In this document: positions 14,504-28,000 of the stretch, piece after piece
Layout: every line of letters starts with the position of its first letter
How positions within the stretch are numbered: position 1 is the stretch's first letter
DNA from: Drosophila miranda
Taxonomy: Eukaryota; Arthropoda; Insecta; Diptera; Drosophilidae
Assembly: GCF_003369915.1 (NCBI RefSeq)
Contig: NC_046675.1
Coordinates: forward strand, 16,182,001-16,246,000
Length of the DNA: 64,000 nt
Reading direction: 5' to 3'
The notes under the pieces: generated by a model
Database searches by the model: none
Told to the model about the DNA's origin: nothing
What the model saw: the letters and a program-made list of their open reading frames with translations, nothing else
Translations under genes and position numbers: made by a program

Positions 14504-14770
14504 TTTTTATACCCGGTACTCATAGAGCAAAAGGGTATGTTGTGCTACGTCTAATGTATGCAATAGGTCGATGGAAGGTATGTCCGATCCTATAGGGTAT
14601 GTATACTCGTATACCTCCTCACAATTCCCTGAGGCCGGTACGCATATGTTGTGCAAACTTCTGTGATTTTCGCTTTTATGGCATGATATGGAACAAAGCT
14701 TCGCGTAGGTATAGATGTACAGGATATCTCGTAGTCGGAATGCTGACTATAGCGATGGTTCATGTTTTTA
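14504..14770 (+). mobile_element. Degraded dispersed repeat (INE-1/DINE-1-like)
   Basis: The left end reads TTTTTATACCCGGTACTCAT and continues to GGGTATG, closely resembling the widespread Drosophila motif TATACCCGTTACTCGTAGAG followed by AAAAGGGTATA. Downstream are diverged matches to its 'GTAACAGGCAGAAGG...TTTCCGACC...TATA' section. The right end (14722-14770) resembles the 'TATCTGATAGTCG...GACTATAGCGTTCT...TGTTTT' terminus. No coding capacity remains. Family assignment is from memory of the consensus, so the exact name is uncertain, but the order of the matched blocks argues for one decayed copy. Confidence 0.6.
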
Positions 14771-14846
14771 AAGAATTATTTCAATGGACGGAGCGCTTCT
14801 GCCTCTTGGGCAGGCACTGAGCCAAACCGTAGCCTCCGCATGGCCT

Positions 14847-14940
14847 GTCAGTGAACCAGTCACTCGTTCAGTCAGTCGGGCAGTCAGTCAGTCAGGGAGC
14901 CAGGCAGTCAGCCAGTCCGTCAGTTTATCAGTCAGTCAGG
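14847..14940. repeat. (CAGT)n imperfect tetranucleotide array
   Basis: About 95 bases dominated by CAGT units with interruptions. It makes an open frame rich in Ser, Gln and Val that is an artefact of the repeat. It lies about 75 bases right of the degraded element. Confidence 0.8.
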
Positions 14941-15634
14941 CAACCGCTTGGCGATGTGCCTCGGCAGTGCCGACTATCTGACGTCATCTGCAGATTGCGT
15001 GGCCGATTCAATAAAAGGGTTAAGTGTCTTTTGCTTTTTATGTTCACTTTTCATTAGTAAATAAAAATCGATATTTAAGCGAGTGGGCCCCGTCTTTGTC
15101 TTATTGGAAGCCGAGGCGCCTTGGAACCATCGTTTCTCACGGTCGTTCCCGGCCTTGTGCAAAGGCGAGAGATCATCTTTAGCTCGGACCTGGGCCTGAG
15201 CCGGAGCACACACAAAAGTGTGTACTTTGTTGCCAGGCTTTATGATTGTCGGTTCTTATGCTGCGAATGCTGCTGGCAAATCATTATGAGACGCCTCGAA
15301 CAAACATTGACAACAAACTTGACAAACATTTCAATCAAAAGGAGACCCAAAGTTCCTCCTGTCAGCGGCAGACATAAATTTAAAGCCACGCGGCGTATGC
15401 GCAATGTCAACGCACAAAGGCAAACATTAATATTTACTTAGCCGCACCGTCAGCGGCAGACAGCGGCGGCAGGTGCACAATTAAACAACATTTTCACTCA
15501 CAAAAACATTAATTAATTATGTTTTTTTTGGTTGGCAAAAACCGAGAGACGCAAAACAACGAAACAGCAAAACACCGGAAAACCCAAGGCAAACACTTGA
15601 AGTGACTCCGGCTTCATCAAAGACGTGACGGGGG

Positions 15635-15659
15635 CATTGGCATGGGCATGGGCATGGGG
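15635..15659. repeat. (GGGCAT)n microsatellite
   Basis: Tandem GGCATG hexamers, the reverse complement type of the array at 8833. Confidence 0.75.
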
Positions 15660-18600
15660 ACTGCTGGGAGGACGAGCAGAATGCAACCAAATAGCCATGT
15701 CCAACCATGGCCACGCCCACGACTGGAGCTGGCGCTGGGGCAAACATTTCCGCATTTCTTTCGCGACTGCGTTTTCCCTTTTTCTGGTCGGGACTGAAAG
15801 GGACTTGAGGGAATTTCATCGCGCATAATGTGCCGCATTGCGGTTTTTCCTTAGCCGTGGCAAGAGTTGCTGCTTGCTCAACGCCGCAGGACAACACACA
15901 CACACAGACAGACAGAAACTGGTGGAAGCCAAGTTACTTACTAAACTGTCTGTGAGTGCGAGTGTGAGAGTCGCGATGTGTGAGGAGAGTTGAGCTGAAT
16001 TTTGAGCATAAACGGCATAAAATATGTGAGCAATAAAACAGACGATTGAAATGCTCAAGTCGGAAACTTTTGCGAAAATGCCTTTAAGCGCCATCGGCTG
16101 CAGCATTGGAAGGCTGCTCCCGCACGAGTCTGTATCTGTACGAGAGTGGCCTCCATGGGCTTGATTTATGCCACATCCACACACATACATACATATGCCG
16201 ATGCCGATGTCGATGCCACACATTTCCCGTGTGTGTGTGTGTTTAAGCCGGTGAATGGGCGCCATTGAAGCCAAGCTGGCAGCCCGTCTGCCTATGAATT
16301 GCCTGTTTTAGGCTGAGCTCCTGGCTCTTGGCTCCTGCTTCTTGCTAGACACATCACTCGAGCTTGGGCTTGGGCTTGGGCTTCCATTCACATTTATTTC
16401 ACCGACTTTTCAAAGGCCGCCTGCCAACAAACAACTACGAATTTATGCATGTGTGTGCTAGTCTATGGCTTTGGCAAAAGTGTTTGAATTCAGGGAATTA
16501 GATGACTTGCCGAAGCTGTCTTGCCAAGATTTTGCTTTCAACTATTCCATCTATTTGTTTGGCTGTCCAATTTTCGGCAAACAAAATGCCAGGCAAACTC
16601 TCCTCTCCACACAATTCTATGAAGAACAGACCTTGCGGCTGCCTCTACACCTCACTTCATTTTGTCTTCTCTGCCCTTGTGCATGCATCAGAAATTATTT
16701 TCGGTGTTGTATTTTTAGTACACAAGCTGCCATAACAATAATAACAGTAGCAGTAGCAGCAGCTAAACCCACAAGAGCAACAAAACTCCGTCCGCCTTTC
16801 CGCGTCTCGGTCTATCTCTTTATAATTTCGTTCGCATTTTTGATGAGCGATGAAAAGTATGCTCCCATTTCGGACGCTACCCCACAGGCAAGTGTCTGTA
16901 ATCTAATTTTAAAACGAAATTACATGAATAAAATGTGGAAAATTTTGCCAAAAATTGTTTGATTGCCGGTTGCAAGAGCATAAAGGATAAGAATTTAAAA
17001 TAGGTTTAATGAAGGGTTTTGAATACAACAAATTTGAATGAATTGTTCACATAATTTGCCAAAATTGTGGCAAAGAGCTATTTTACAGAACCTAAGCCAT
17101 AGTCTTTTATGCTGCTATCCAGAGAGCTTATACAGCTTTAAGAGAAAAAATCCTTAGAGAAATCAAAAACATAATAAATATATTGGAAACTACTAATATA
17201 TTTGTATCCAATATCTACATTAGTGTTTAAAAGAAATCGAGAAGTTCACTCCAAGCTTCTACCATTTCCAATCTTTTTTTCTCCCCGACTACTCATTTCC
17301 CGAACGCCTCTAGCCACTCTTCCAAGCTTGTTTCGTTTTAAAACTGTGATGATTACGAGAAATTAACGCGTTGGTTGGCTCCCCACCGATCTGGAGCGGC
17401 TAACTGGCACACTCGCTCGTAAAGCGTCAAAGTGGTATCGTTAAAAAAGAAGCGTAAAAGAGCAGAGCTCATCAACTTACTTGGAATTAATCAGCGACAT
17501 TGGACGCAGCAGAGCTGCATGCATTTTTCATGGGTTTGCTTATGCTCGTAAATGTCTCTATCTGTGTCTCTATGTGGGTCGTCCTGGACGCGTTGCCGGT
17601 CGCCGGTATCAGAGGCCCTGTTTGTCTCTGGCTGTGGGGCTTGAGAGAGCGCGTGCATCGTTAACAGCTTAATTGCTGGCCCATTCACACACAGTTGACG
17701 TCATCCCAGGCGTCGAGGCAGGATGGATGTGATGGGGTCTAAATCCCAGCTTCCCGCTGGGCTTCGCTATGCCTTTATTCCCCTACTTTGTTTCCTTCTA
17801 TTTGTGTTTCTATATGTTTCGAGGAGCGCTTTTAACGTTGTGCAGCTAATCCGTTGTCGTGTGGAGCGCGATGGAATTCTTAGGCCTCGACTTGGTGGTA
17901 CTCCTGGGGCTCCCTTCACCTTATTGCGAGGTATGGCATAGCCATGCGTGCTTTCACTTATGCATACAAAATCCACAGCAGAGCAGAACCGAGCCGAGCA
18001 GCTGCTTTCGCTTATCGCTTAAGCACTTGATCCGCCGAGAGGCATAAAGACATTACATGACAAAGCGATTTGACGCGACTCTCACGGAACTCCGCAACTC
18101 TCGGGCACACTTTTCTCCATAGGTATACGAAAATGAATATATGTATGTCAGTTCGTGTGTGTGTGTGCGTTCTTTTGTAGGAGACGGAAACTCGCGTGAT
18201 TCGTTATTTCCGTTCAATTACAATGCCACCGACTAGACACACTCAATTTAATAAACGAAACACTTCTTGATGGATGTTTATTTAAAAATATTTCTGTATT
18301 TTTTTTTTAATTCTATAATATTTTCACTTGAAGATACTTTGGATTGCTTGATAAATTTAGCACTTGAAAAACTTTGAAATGAATTTTTAGATTGTAATTC
18401 TAAGAATGCATTTATTTATTTCTATTATTAGTAAACTATTATATTAGTAAAATAAAATCAGACTGGATTTGATATGTATCGTTAGAGCTATGTTTTTAAT
18501 TAAATTTTTCCTTTAAATTAAACTCATTGTTCTTGTCTTTTTATTTAATTCTTCCTTTTTTTATTGGAATTGTTGGATTTAATTTCCCTGAAAAGAGAAA

Positions 18601-21600
18601 GAGAAATAAGAAGATTACAAAAATATTCAATACATTTATTCATTAAATAATTATTTAGAAAATAATTTGTGGCTAACTAGCATAATTCCATACAATTGAC
18701 AGCCTAATTAGGCACAAGCAATGCCATTCAACCCAACCGTATTGGCCATTGCCATTCCATTAGCCCATTATCTGGCGGCGTCTGCACAGTTCCACCTGTC
18801 TCGTACGTAACTGAAACAACTAGGATTAGGACCGTTATGGGGCAGGAGCTTCCAAGCTTTTACACGTGGGGTTGTAATTACATCAGAGCCGAGATTTTTC
18901 TTTGCACCTCAAAAACAGCAACCCGCCAGCTTACAAAAACACAACCATATGGGGTATAATTAGAGCATAATTACAGCCCGACTAATACTCGAGTATCAGG
19001 CAGAAGGCAGCAGGCAGCAGGAGAAAAGAAAAATTAGCAGTCTGAGAAAAAGAGAGCGAGAGCTCCTACAGTCGGTCATCTATTAAGTATAATCAACGCC
19101 ACGGCAAGCGGAAATAGACAGATTTCCGGCTATTAAACGCCCAACAGAGCGGCAAAGACGCTCACGGCCGGCTCTCAGCTGACTGCACTGAGAAAAAAAC
19201 ACTTTTAGGTAATTCTCCCAAAGCAAACTGAAGGTTTATTTACACATCATGATTTGTTGGTGGTACAAATCAAATTCAATCATGCTTACATAATCTTTTT
19301 TAGAACTTAAAGCATATATGGTTTAAAATTTAAATTAATTTTGTTTTACTCTAGTATCAGCAGTATATACATACATATATGTGTACAGTGTACCTACTTA
19401 TAAATAAAAATAGCGAATATGTAACTGAGAAATGAACAATGTTTATTTTATGAAGTCCATAAAAACTAAAAAAAAGTACACTGACTTGTTAAAAAAATTC
19501 AGTGAAAATTTTAATTGAAATATTAATTATTTTGGCTTTAAATTTCCATTAAATTCCTAATATGTAAATGGTTTTAGTTGAATTATTAAATTTTGTTTAA
19601 AAAATAGGTGTTTTGTTCAGTGTAATGTGAACAAGAAATACGTTTAAAAATGTACTCGAAAATAATAATGAACAATTAAAGTCTGGAAAACATTTGAAAT
19701 ATCAGTTGGCTTTGTTCAGTGTAAGAGTTTTGGAAATTCAAAAATATTTATATTTTAAAATGTTTGTATGCACAAACTGAACATCAATGGTTTTCCGCTA
19801 AGTGTAGTCATAGAGAAACCCTACGAAATATGTGTGGAATAAATTGAAAAAAAAAAGAAATGTTAATTAGGCGTAATTTGCTTGCAGCACGACCAGGAAG
19901 GCAAGTAGAGAAGGTGGCATTGAGCCAAAATGCGTAGGTTCCTCTTGACATTGACACACACTACTGTAACACCGACTCCCGACACACTCACACACACACC
20001 AACACAGCAGGTGTTGCCTTAATGATGTAATGCTCCCCCCTTTGGGGAGCCCTGCCAGCCAGTCCCGTGCCCATATCCATCCACATCCGCCTTGTACCTC
20101 ACATTACTGAGTGGCCTGGCCTGGCCCTGCTCCTCCGGTACGACTATACCCATAAACCGGTGAGCTCATTTATTAACATAAACAGTTCATTTGTATTAAA
20201 CTGACAGTCGCAACATGAGAACATGGGAGCAACATCAGAGGAGTGGGAGTGGGACTGGGATAGGTAGTTGATAGGCGATAGCCGGATACAATAGTTGAGA
20301 CCGGGCGTGGCTTGCCTAGATACTATCTGGAGAGCTTGCGGGCATATTCAAACTGTCTTTGGCTTACATGAATGCAAAACATAAACTTCGATTAGCAGGG
20401 AACAACATCAAGCAGCAAACAACAAACAACAAACAACAAATAGCTAATGGCGACCATCAAAATAGCAGTGCCAGAAAATGAAAGGAAAATACTGGGATGA
20501 TTGTATCATTCTGAAACTAAATATGCCCTTTGTGTGTGTCACTATCGAGCTCCTTGTTGTCCAAACAGTTCACACACTTGGAATGCTCTTTGGGGGCGCT
20601 CTCCGGTTGGCAACATGAAACGCGAATTCATTGTTCAACTCGCAGCAATTTCATTTTCGTTACATTCATTTGCTGAATTTTTTGTATTATTTATTTTTTG
20701 CCATGTTTCGCCTGAGCACGCGATATGGCAATTGATAAAACACCGGGTATTCGATATTTCCCCCCACTCCCAACGGCAGGCTGGCTCAGTCATCGTTAAG
20801 GTATTCATTCCCTATAAACCGGATTCGCATTTGCCTTGTTTCATATTTTATTATTATGTGCAATATATATGTTTGTGTGTGTGCCAACGTTTGTTTCTTT
20901 TATTTGAACTAAATCATTAATAATGTCATGTTATTTGCATTTTACTAATTTTGAGCAACGAGAGAACAGTGATTTATTACGATTTGGGGTAGAAGCCAAA
21001 TAATGACCTATATTTATGGCCCGTACACGTTAAGCTTGAAAAAAGAAGCACATCAATTGGAACATGTACACTTTCTGAACAGGGTAGAAATCTTTAAACA
21101 AAAATTTAAAACTCTTGGATATGGTTGCATCTGGTCGCTGGTTTTTATTTTTTCAAACTGCCGTTCAGCAGAACTGCAATGTCCCGCATCATTTTGCGAT
21201 ATTCAAAACCTCTGCCATAAGATCAATAAGATTTCCTATCTGTACACACACCCATTTTGGATTCCTTTAAAATATGATGATGCATAGCCCTTACATACAA
21301 TAAATCATGCTCCTTTCGGTACGTCCTAATGGAGTTCGACTTTAGTTTTTCCGAATTTTTCAACACAAAAAAGGGACACATTGACGGACCGAAAAAAAAT
21401 ATGGCCCGCGGCCGCATCTCGATTTCGACATGGTTTTGTTTTCATTGAACACGTGGAACCCAGGAGCAGCGATGGGTACAATGGGACGACACGGTGTGTA
21501 AAAGGAGTAGGACGAAGAGTTATGGCTGTATGACGGCAGTGGCAGCAGCAACTGCGGTGTAGTGTGGCAACTGCTGCTGCTGTTTCTGCTGCAAGTGTGT

Positions 21601-21838
21601 CGTAAATTTTGATAAAATTGTCTGAAATTTAATTACGGCCGGGCCTATCTCGAGGCTGCAGTTGATGCAGCTGCATTTCAATTCAAAAACATGGCAGAAG
21701 CCTCAGACCCGAGGCATTCTATCAGGTAATTTATTGTGGTAGTACGTCAAGAGCAGGAGTGCTGATGCAGTAGCAAAAGCAGACCGCAATTCAGTTCTAA
21801 AAATCCAACCCATATAGCATTACACAGATATCACTTAC

Positions 21839-21886
21839 ATGGCCAGCAATGGCGATGGCGATGGCGTCGAGGAGAAGCAGCTGCAT
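21839..21886 (-). other. Candidate minus-strand 5' exon with short ORF and strong donor
   Basis: On the minus strand an ATG at 21886 in an excellent fly start context (AACAAA before ATG) opens MQLLLLDAIAIAIAGH. It then meets a consensus GTAAGT donor (21838-21833) in phase 0. The sequence upstream is GC-rich and UTR-like. Spliced to the acceptor before the 2.8-kb exon, the frame would stop at a TGA 7 nt upstream of that exon's ATG, which would make this an upstream ORF, not part of the main protein. Alternatively it is the start of a different secreted protein, or chance. Confidence 0.3.
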
Positions 21887-22018
21887 TTTGTTGGTTAGCG
21901 ACACGTCCCGCGGATACACCGACACGGCCAGAATGCAGAATACACCCCCGGATATGTGTATGGAGATAATAGGGCAGCTAAACCGACATTTTTGGCTGCC
22001 AGCTCAACGAACCGCGAC

Positions 22019-22084
22019 GCGAACACGGATACGGGATCGGGTACGGCTACGGGTATGGATACGGCTACGGGAACGGACACGGGG
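22019..22084. repeat. Imperfect GGNTACGG-type hexamer repeat
   Basis: Tandem variants of GGATAC, GGCTAC and GGGTAC lie just upstream (minus-strand sense) of the candidate exon at 21839-21886. Similar hexamer runs occur in fly 5'UTRs. Confidence 0.7.
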
Positions 22085-22099
22085 CGGACGAATTCGAAT

Positions 22100-25000
22100 G
22101 GTGGTGGTGGGGGGATAGATGTAGCGACAGCGTAGGTGTCAGTGTTTTAGTTGCGGCAGGGGCACGTTGCAAGTGGCACGTTGTGAATTTGCAACTAGCC
22201 GTTGGATTTGCGGCTTTAGCACAAACTCAATCTGCGTGGACCGAGTCCGAGGTGGTGCCACAATGGCGGAAGTAATGCCAGCCAGCGGTTGCACTCGCTC
22301 TGGTCATGTTGATGCCACACACAAACACTCATACACTGGGACACACACTAGGACACACAGTGGCACTCTTAAAAACTCTATCTCGGAGCGGGTGTCCGGT
22401 GTATATTGTAAAACTGTAAATGAATTCCGTGCGTACGTATAGCCTGTGGCTGTAAGGAAGGATCTCACAGAGGTTCACTTCTGGCCACGATATCGTTATC
22501 CTTTCGGGCTAGTATTCTCTCGGGGCTGTGGCAACCGCGCGATGCGTGTTCATTGCTTGACTGCGGCAAACTGACAGGCGAGAAAGCGCGCCGTTTGCCT
22601 TGCCATTGCCGTGCCTTTACCGTTGCCTAGGTCGTGTTTCGGGGGCCCGAGCACGGACTCCGAGCCGGATAAAAGCGAATGAAGAGAAAGTTACGGCTAA
22701 GAGAGCCGTGGTCCTCTCTTTGTTGGAGCTTCAGCTTGGGCCAGACCGAAACTTCGCTTAAAGTCAATGTTGGCACTGCAATTAAGGCCTTTCGGACTGG
22801 CCCTATTTTAGGTACTACTACGGATTGCGCTTCAAATTCAATTTGGCCACTCTCACGATGGCTGCTGCAATTTTCGGGCTGCACTCAAAGACCGGCACGG
22901 CACCCACTCGGACTCCCACTCCCCCACTCCCCCACTTCTACAGCAGCGCCCACACAAACACCTCAGCACATGCAAAGTATGGCCGAACAATTGGGTCAAT
23001 TGGTCATGGCTGTCAAGGTCTTAAACTTTCGTATTTATGGCATGCCAGGCATTGCAATTTTTACTTTAATTTGTTTAAAAAAAATGGGGAAGAAAAAACG
23101 TCTCATTTCAGCCCGGAATGCTGCTGATGGCATCTCGATGACGCTGGGGCTGCTAGGGTGAGAGGTGGAATCAGTGGGTGGCAGAGTGCCAAGTGGCTGG
23201 CTGCGTGCGTTGCATGTGCTGCAATTTCCGCCATAGTCGCGTGCTTCCGTTTACAAGCCTGACCTCGGCACGCCGCAACGTGGGCCAACGGCAGGAATTT
23301 GGCAGGAGACCCGCCTGGACAGCACTTAAGTATCTGTTGCCAACAAAGTGACACCCTCCAGATAATATCCGCAACTTGCGGTCGCCATTCGAGACTCACA
23401 CATATTTAGCTTCCCCCAAGGGGTGCGTGGATGGCTAGTGGCAGGCAGCTAAATAACGGTATTGATAATAACTAGTTGCACGGGCTGACAGTAGGGGACC
23501 ACGCCAAGAAGCATCAGCAACATCAGCAAGTGGATGGTGAGCAAGGGAGTGGACCTGAATAAGCGATATCCATAATACCGATAAAAATATATAAAAATAG
23601 TATAGCATGGGTTTGACACTATAATATAGATTATAAAAAACTTTTTCATACCATCACCTGCTTTAATTTGTTGGAATAAATGGATTTATTCCTCATATAG
23701 CTCGTACGCACACATACATAGATCGAATACCCCAGACAAACTCGTAAATGTTATATATAAAAGTTAATAATAAATCCTTTAGGGATCTGCTGCCGCTTGT
23801 CGAATCGATAATTAGGATTTGTCTCTTACTTTTTTTGTATTCTGTTTTTATGGGAGCTGCCGCCGCTGTTCCCGTTGATGGTGCTAAATGTTATTTATTA
23901 GAAAACTTTTGGAGCTGCAACTTTTTTGCCGGCTACAAATTATGTCTGTCAATAAGGCGACTAAAAACTCGTCTGACTCTTCTTCGCCTGTTATTGTGGA
24001 TGCTGCTGCTGTCGGTGTAGGTGTTGGTGTCGGCGATGGTTGTTGGTGAACATAAATGGCCGACAGTAAATTAATTTACGTACATCACAAGTGTGCTTAA
24101 TGGCGTGGTGCATGGGGCGTGGTCGGGTTTCTCGCTCATCACTCCAGTTAGTCGCCTGACAGTTTACGAATCCAGCAGCTATGCAGTCCAGTATACAGTC
24201 CTAGAGTCCAGAGTCCTTTTTGGAATGGCAAATGCGTGTTTGGAGTGTCCCGAGGGTAGAATAGTGCCCCGGACCCCCATTTGGAGCTCTTTGGCATCGC
24301 ATGTTAGCCAGCAATTTTTCCCTGCAACCGGCTGCAGCCCCCACGTCTGCAGCGCTGACATTTTAATTGCATTCGGACAAGGCTGCAACTGCAACTGCGA
24401 CGATGCTGACATGGACACAGAACAGGAACGGGTACGAACCGTGTTCAGATACGGTATCCACTACTGTCGATGTCGCTGGCTCAAACCGAGACTCTGATGC
24501 TGCTGGGGCCACTGACTTTTTGATTTGCTTAATCCCGGACCGTTCGAAAGAGGGCCAACAGACGGGCCGTGCCGGACTGGACAGGGTTGGAAAAGAAATC
24601 CTTTTAAATATTTCAATAGGCGAAAGGAGACTCGGCAAATGCGCTCCGCTTCTGCACCCAATGGCAGCTCCATTTGGCCCGGCAATGACCATTAAGCGTA
24701 CAATTTCCTTTTTGACGTTGCGCTTTTGCCTCATATCTTTTGTCTGCAGACCAACCCCCTGCCTAAGCAGCAGTTTCCTCCAGAGACCGCTCCTCCGGTA
24801 TCTCCGTCGGATCCTACACACTCTCCTCTGCCAGCCAGAGCCAGACAATGTATCTAAATGTTTAATGAGCGCAAGTGCAGCGTGGTAGCGGGGGCCAGAA
24901 AGGAGCATCGGTTTAGGCAGGCAAACAAGGAAGCGGCTGCCGGCTAGAAAATGAGAACAACAGAATCGAAAGACAACATTTGGCCGTATAAATAAATAAA

Positions 25001-28000
25001 ACCCGGCTAAGACTACGAAAACGAATTGAAAAAGAAATGGGGCCAAGTGTCTGCCCCATCTGCCACCTGCCACCTGCCACATAGATGCCGCAGATACATA
25101 TGTATTTATGGTTCACTGAACTGTTTGCCACTAGCTGCACAAGCCGCTCCTCATGCCTTGTGTTGTGTTTTGATGTGCAATGAAGCAAAAACCAAACAGC
25201 ATTCCCTCGAATTTTATCAGTATTTTTTATTGTATTCTCAGGTGCCCTTGCATGGAGCATTATCCATTTTCTTGCACTTCAATCAAAATTCTGCTCAATA
25301 TTCCTGCCATAACTAGAAACAGATTTTTTAATAAATATAAAATTATCTAATAATTACTAGGATCCCTTTGCTAGAGTCTGACCATATCAATATCTAATGG
25401 AGACTCCCCAAAGGATCTGAACTTCCTGGGATCTGGGAGTTCATTGAACCCTCTGCAAGTCCAGGGATTATGTGCTACATGGAACGGCAAAGTTACTGCA
25501 GCTGCTGTTGTTTCATACGAGACTCATATGAAATTGTGTCACGTAGTTTATTTCGTCAGATGTGCGCCATAGGGCAGGCATTCGGAGAGTTCTGACGCTG
25601 CCGTCAAAGTTTTCTGCTACCAACTACAGTCGAAGTTTCTAATTTAATTGTAAACTCGAAGTGTGCAGGGCAGAAAATAAATCCCACGTATATGTAATTT
25701 GATTTCCCACCTAGACGGTCGGGCGAATAGCTTCCAGTCCAGTGCTTGACCTATGACAAACTCAACCTTTGGGGTTCGCTGGACCCAAATGATGGAGTCC
25801 CTTGACCAGTCAACGGATGACTGACCTGGCCACAAGGATATCGTTGGATCATTGGGTATTTTTAGGTCGTTAGCGATTTTAATGAAATTAAGCTGAGTCA
25901 GTGAGCCATGAAAACGGGATCCGACTGGCTCGGTTGCTAGCACATTAGTTACTATTTTTACCGCTGAATGGCGTTGCACTTAAAAGCGGAATTTAATTAT
26001 CCCCGTGGATAGTCCAGGCACAAGGGGTTGTGGCAGGTGCCACATTACCGCAACGACTTAACCCTTCAAGCTGCTGGTTATTTGTCAAGGGCCTACAACA
26101 CACACACACATAATGCCCCACTACTTGACCCCATTCCGGCCGTGTCGTTCCATTCTCATGTGACTTCCTTTTGGCGGTCTGCAATTTAACCCAATCCCAT
26201 TGTTGTTTGGGGTCGGTCTTAACTGCCAAAAGCGAAAGTTCATAATGGATATCGTTTGGCCGGAAAGGCGTGGGTGCTCGGCTCGAATGCAACTTTGACA
26301 GCGTCCAACACACTTGGAAGGGGTCTTGCCGAAATTAGTTGACAATGGAGTCTGGATGCTAGTTGAGAGCTGGGAGCTGGGGAGATTGCTGCTGGCAGTT
26401 CCCCAACGTAGGAGAACTGAAATTGGAATGTTTTCCTTTAGCCTGCGACTTTGCCAGCTCCTGTGCTGTATTCCGGACACAGCCTGTGTGCCACGCTGTT
26501 TTTGCTATTTCCGTTGTCAGCGCTGGCTCTGGCTTCGGTTGGGGCTGGGGCTGGGGCTGCCTGAATGTACCCTTCCGCCTAGTCATCGCCCGAGGGCGTT
26601 TCAATTGACATTTTAATTGCTACTCGGCAGCGTTGCGTTGCCGTCACCCCAGGAGCCTGCAGCTCCTGACACTCCTTCCCTAGCGCCGACTGCTGTTGCT
26701 CTTGTGCCTGCTCCTATTCCTACTCCTGTTTCCCTGCCATCTGGCTGTGGGCTGTTGGCTGTTGGCCGTAGTCTGTCTAAGAACCACTTCAATTGTGCGG
26801 GCTGCGGGGTCCCTCAGTGCATAATTTAATGTGGCTTAATGTTGGTTTATCTGCGCCAATTATTTAGCATCAACAGCCAACGCTCTGAGTCTGGGCCCAG
26901 CGAGCGGGTCATTGACTTGACTGATGGCAGAGACAAAAAGGGTAATTGCTATGTCAGATAGTTCCGATAGGTGGGTGCGACACGCATTTGGGAATAGGTT
27001 GCCGCATGGACCAATTAATTTTCCAGAAACGCAAATACCGCTCCGTTAATGACAAGTTCAACTCAAGGCCCAGATCATTGCGCTGCATAATTGCCTCTCG
27101 ATTATGCCTGACAATGCTCGTGAAAGGCGGGAAAGTGTGCTGTCAGGTTGTCTGAATGTCACAACTTGGGAAGCTTTAAAAGGTGCCCCCAGCGAAGCCC
27201 CTGCTGTGCCCTTAGCCATCTTAGCCAAAGCTTATTCGCGTCTTATGCCGCCCAGGCGTTCCACATGGCGTATGCGGAATGTCATCAGCGTGCCCCATCA
27301 ATAGCAAATTAAACACCTGCTGCATTCGATTTTTGTAAACTTTCATTCAATTGCCAGTCGAAACTTGAAAAGCCGCTCCAGAAATTGGCCTCCTGCTGGG
27401 ATTGGTTGGGATGGGAAACAGTTACTCGTATCATGCATGGCAGACACTTGAAGCGCTGCGAAACTGGAAATCAGAAATCAGACTGACTGTCTCCCTTTTG
27501 GGCTTTTGCTATTCAAATAGTTCCCTTTCGAATCCAGGTTGCCAAGGGTCTAACGGAATATGAAATGTGCCGGTTCGTCTGATGGCCGTCGGCGGATGTT
27601 GGTGCTGCGATTTCGAGTAAGTGAAATGCGCGTAAAAACTTTAATTAAAATGGAAACCTTACAATTGCATTGTGGCCACAGGGACAGTAGGCAGTGGGCC
27701 GTCTACCGTCAACCGTCTACATTCGCAGTCGCCGTCGCCATCGCTATCGCTGGTCCCCAGCCACGTTTTAATTAAATTAAAAAATTCCCAGTTGTCGTTC
27801 TGGGCGGTCTCAAGATGCGCCAGACGGCTGGGCCCAACTTAAAGCCTGCCAAACATTTCAATTGAGTTGGTCAGGAGACGTGGGCCGTAATTAAATCAGC
27901 GCAACATGGGTTCCATGAAGCCGAGACCGATACCAAGACCGGCCCATTGAGTAGCGATTTCAAAGGAAATCAAATACACAATAATCGTACCCTTTGGGGG

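Larger units (their letters stand above)
2896..21838. other. Long non-coding block, probable intron or regulatory DNA
   Basis: About 19 kb without a convincing coding exon. Open frames are short, overlap on both strands and are often built of simple repeats. It holds GAGA runs just right of the 2.8-kb exon (about 2905-2940), AT-rich tracts (3.3-3.9, 13.1-13.7 and 18.2-19.8 kb), a degraded dispersed repeat at 14.5 kb and several microsatellites. If the exons near 2.8 kb and 21.8 kb belong to one minus-strand transcript, this is their intron. That link is inference. Confidence 0.4.

Noticed and set aside
14847..14940. CAGT array considered as a CRISPR-like or satellite array
   Set aside because: Unit length is four bases with irregular interruptions and no spacers, so it is a simple microsatellite in eukaryotic DNA.
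15816..16274. 152-codon minus-strand frame with hydrophobic stretches
   Set aside because: Its residues come largely from microsatellites (CA and GATGCC-type repeats), which produce false Cys/Val and His/Thr runs.
16465..16962. 165-codon plus-strand open frame
   Set aside because: No recognisable domain, no promoter or splice context, and composition like the surrounding non-coding DNA.
22679..23161. 160-codon plus-strand frame with a Thr/Pro-rich part
   Set aside because: The Pro/Thr run comes from an ACTCCC-type simple repeat. No family match and no splice or promoter context.
24363..25082. 239-codon minus-strand open frame
   Set aside because: It overlaps a 173-codon frame on the opposite strand, has no domain, repeat or membrane pattern that fits a family, and lies in locally GC-rich DNA where stops are rarer. 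A frame this long is not surprising in 64 kb.
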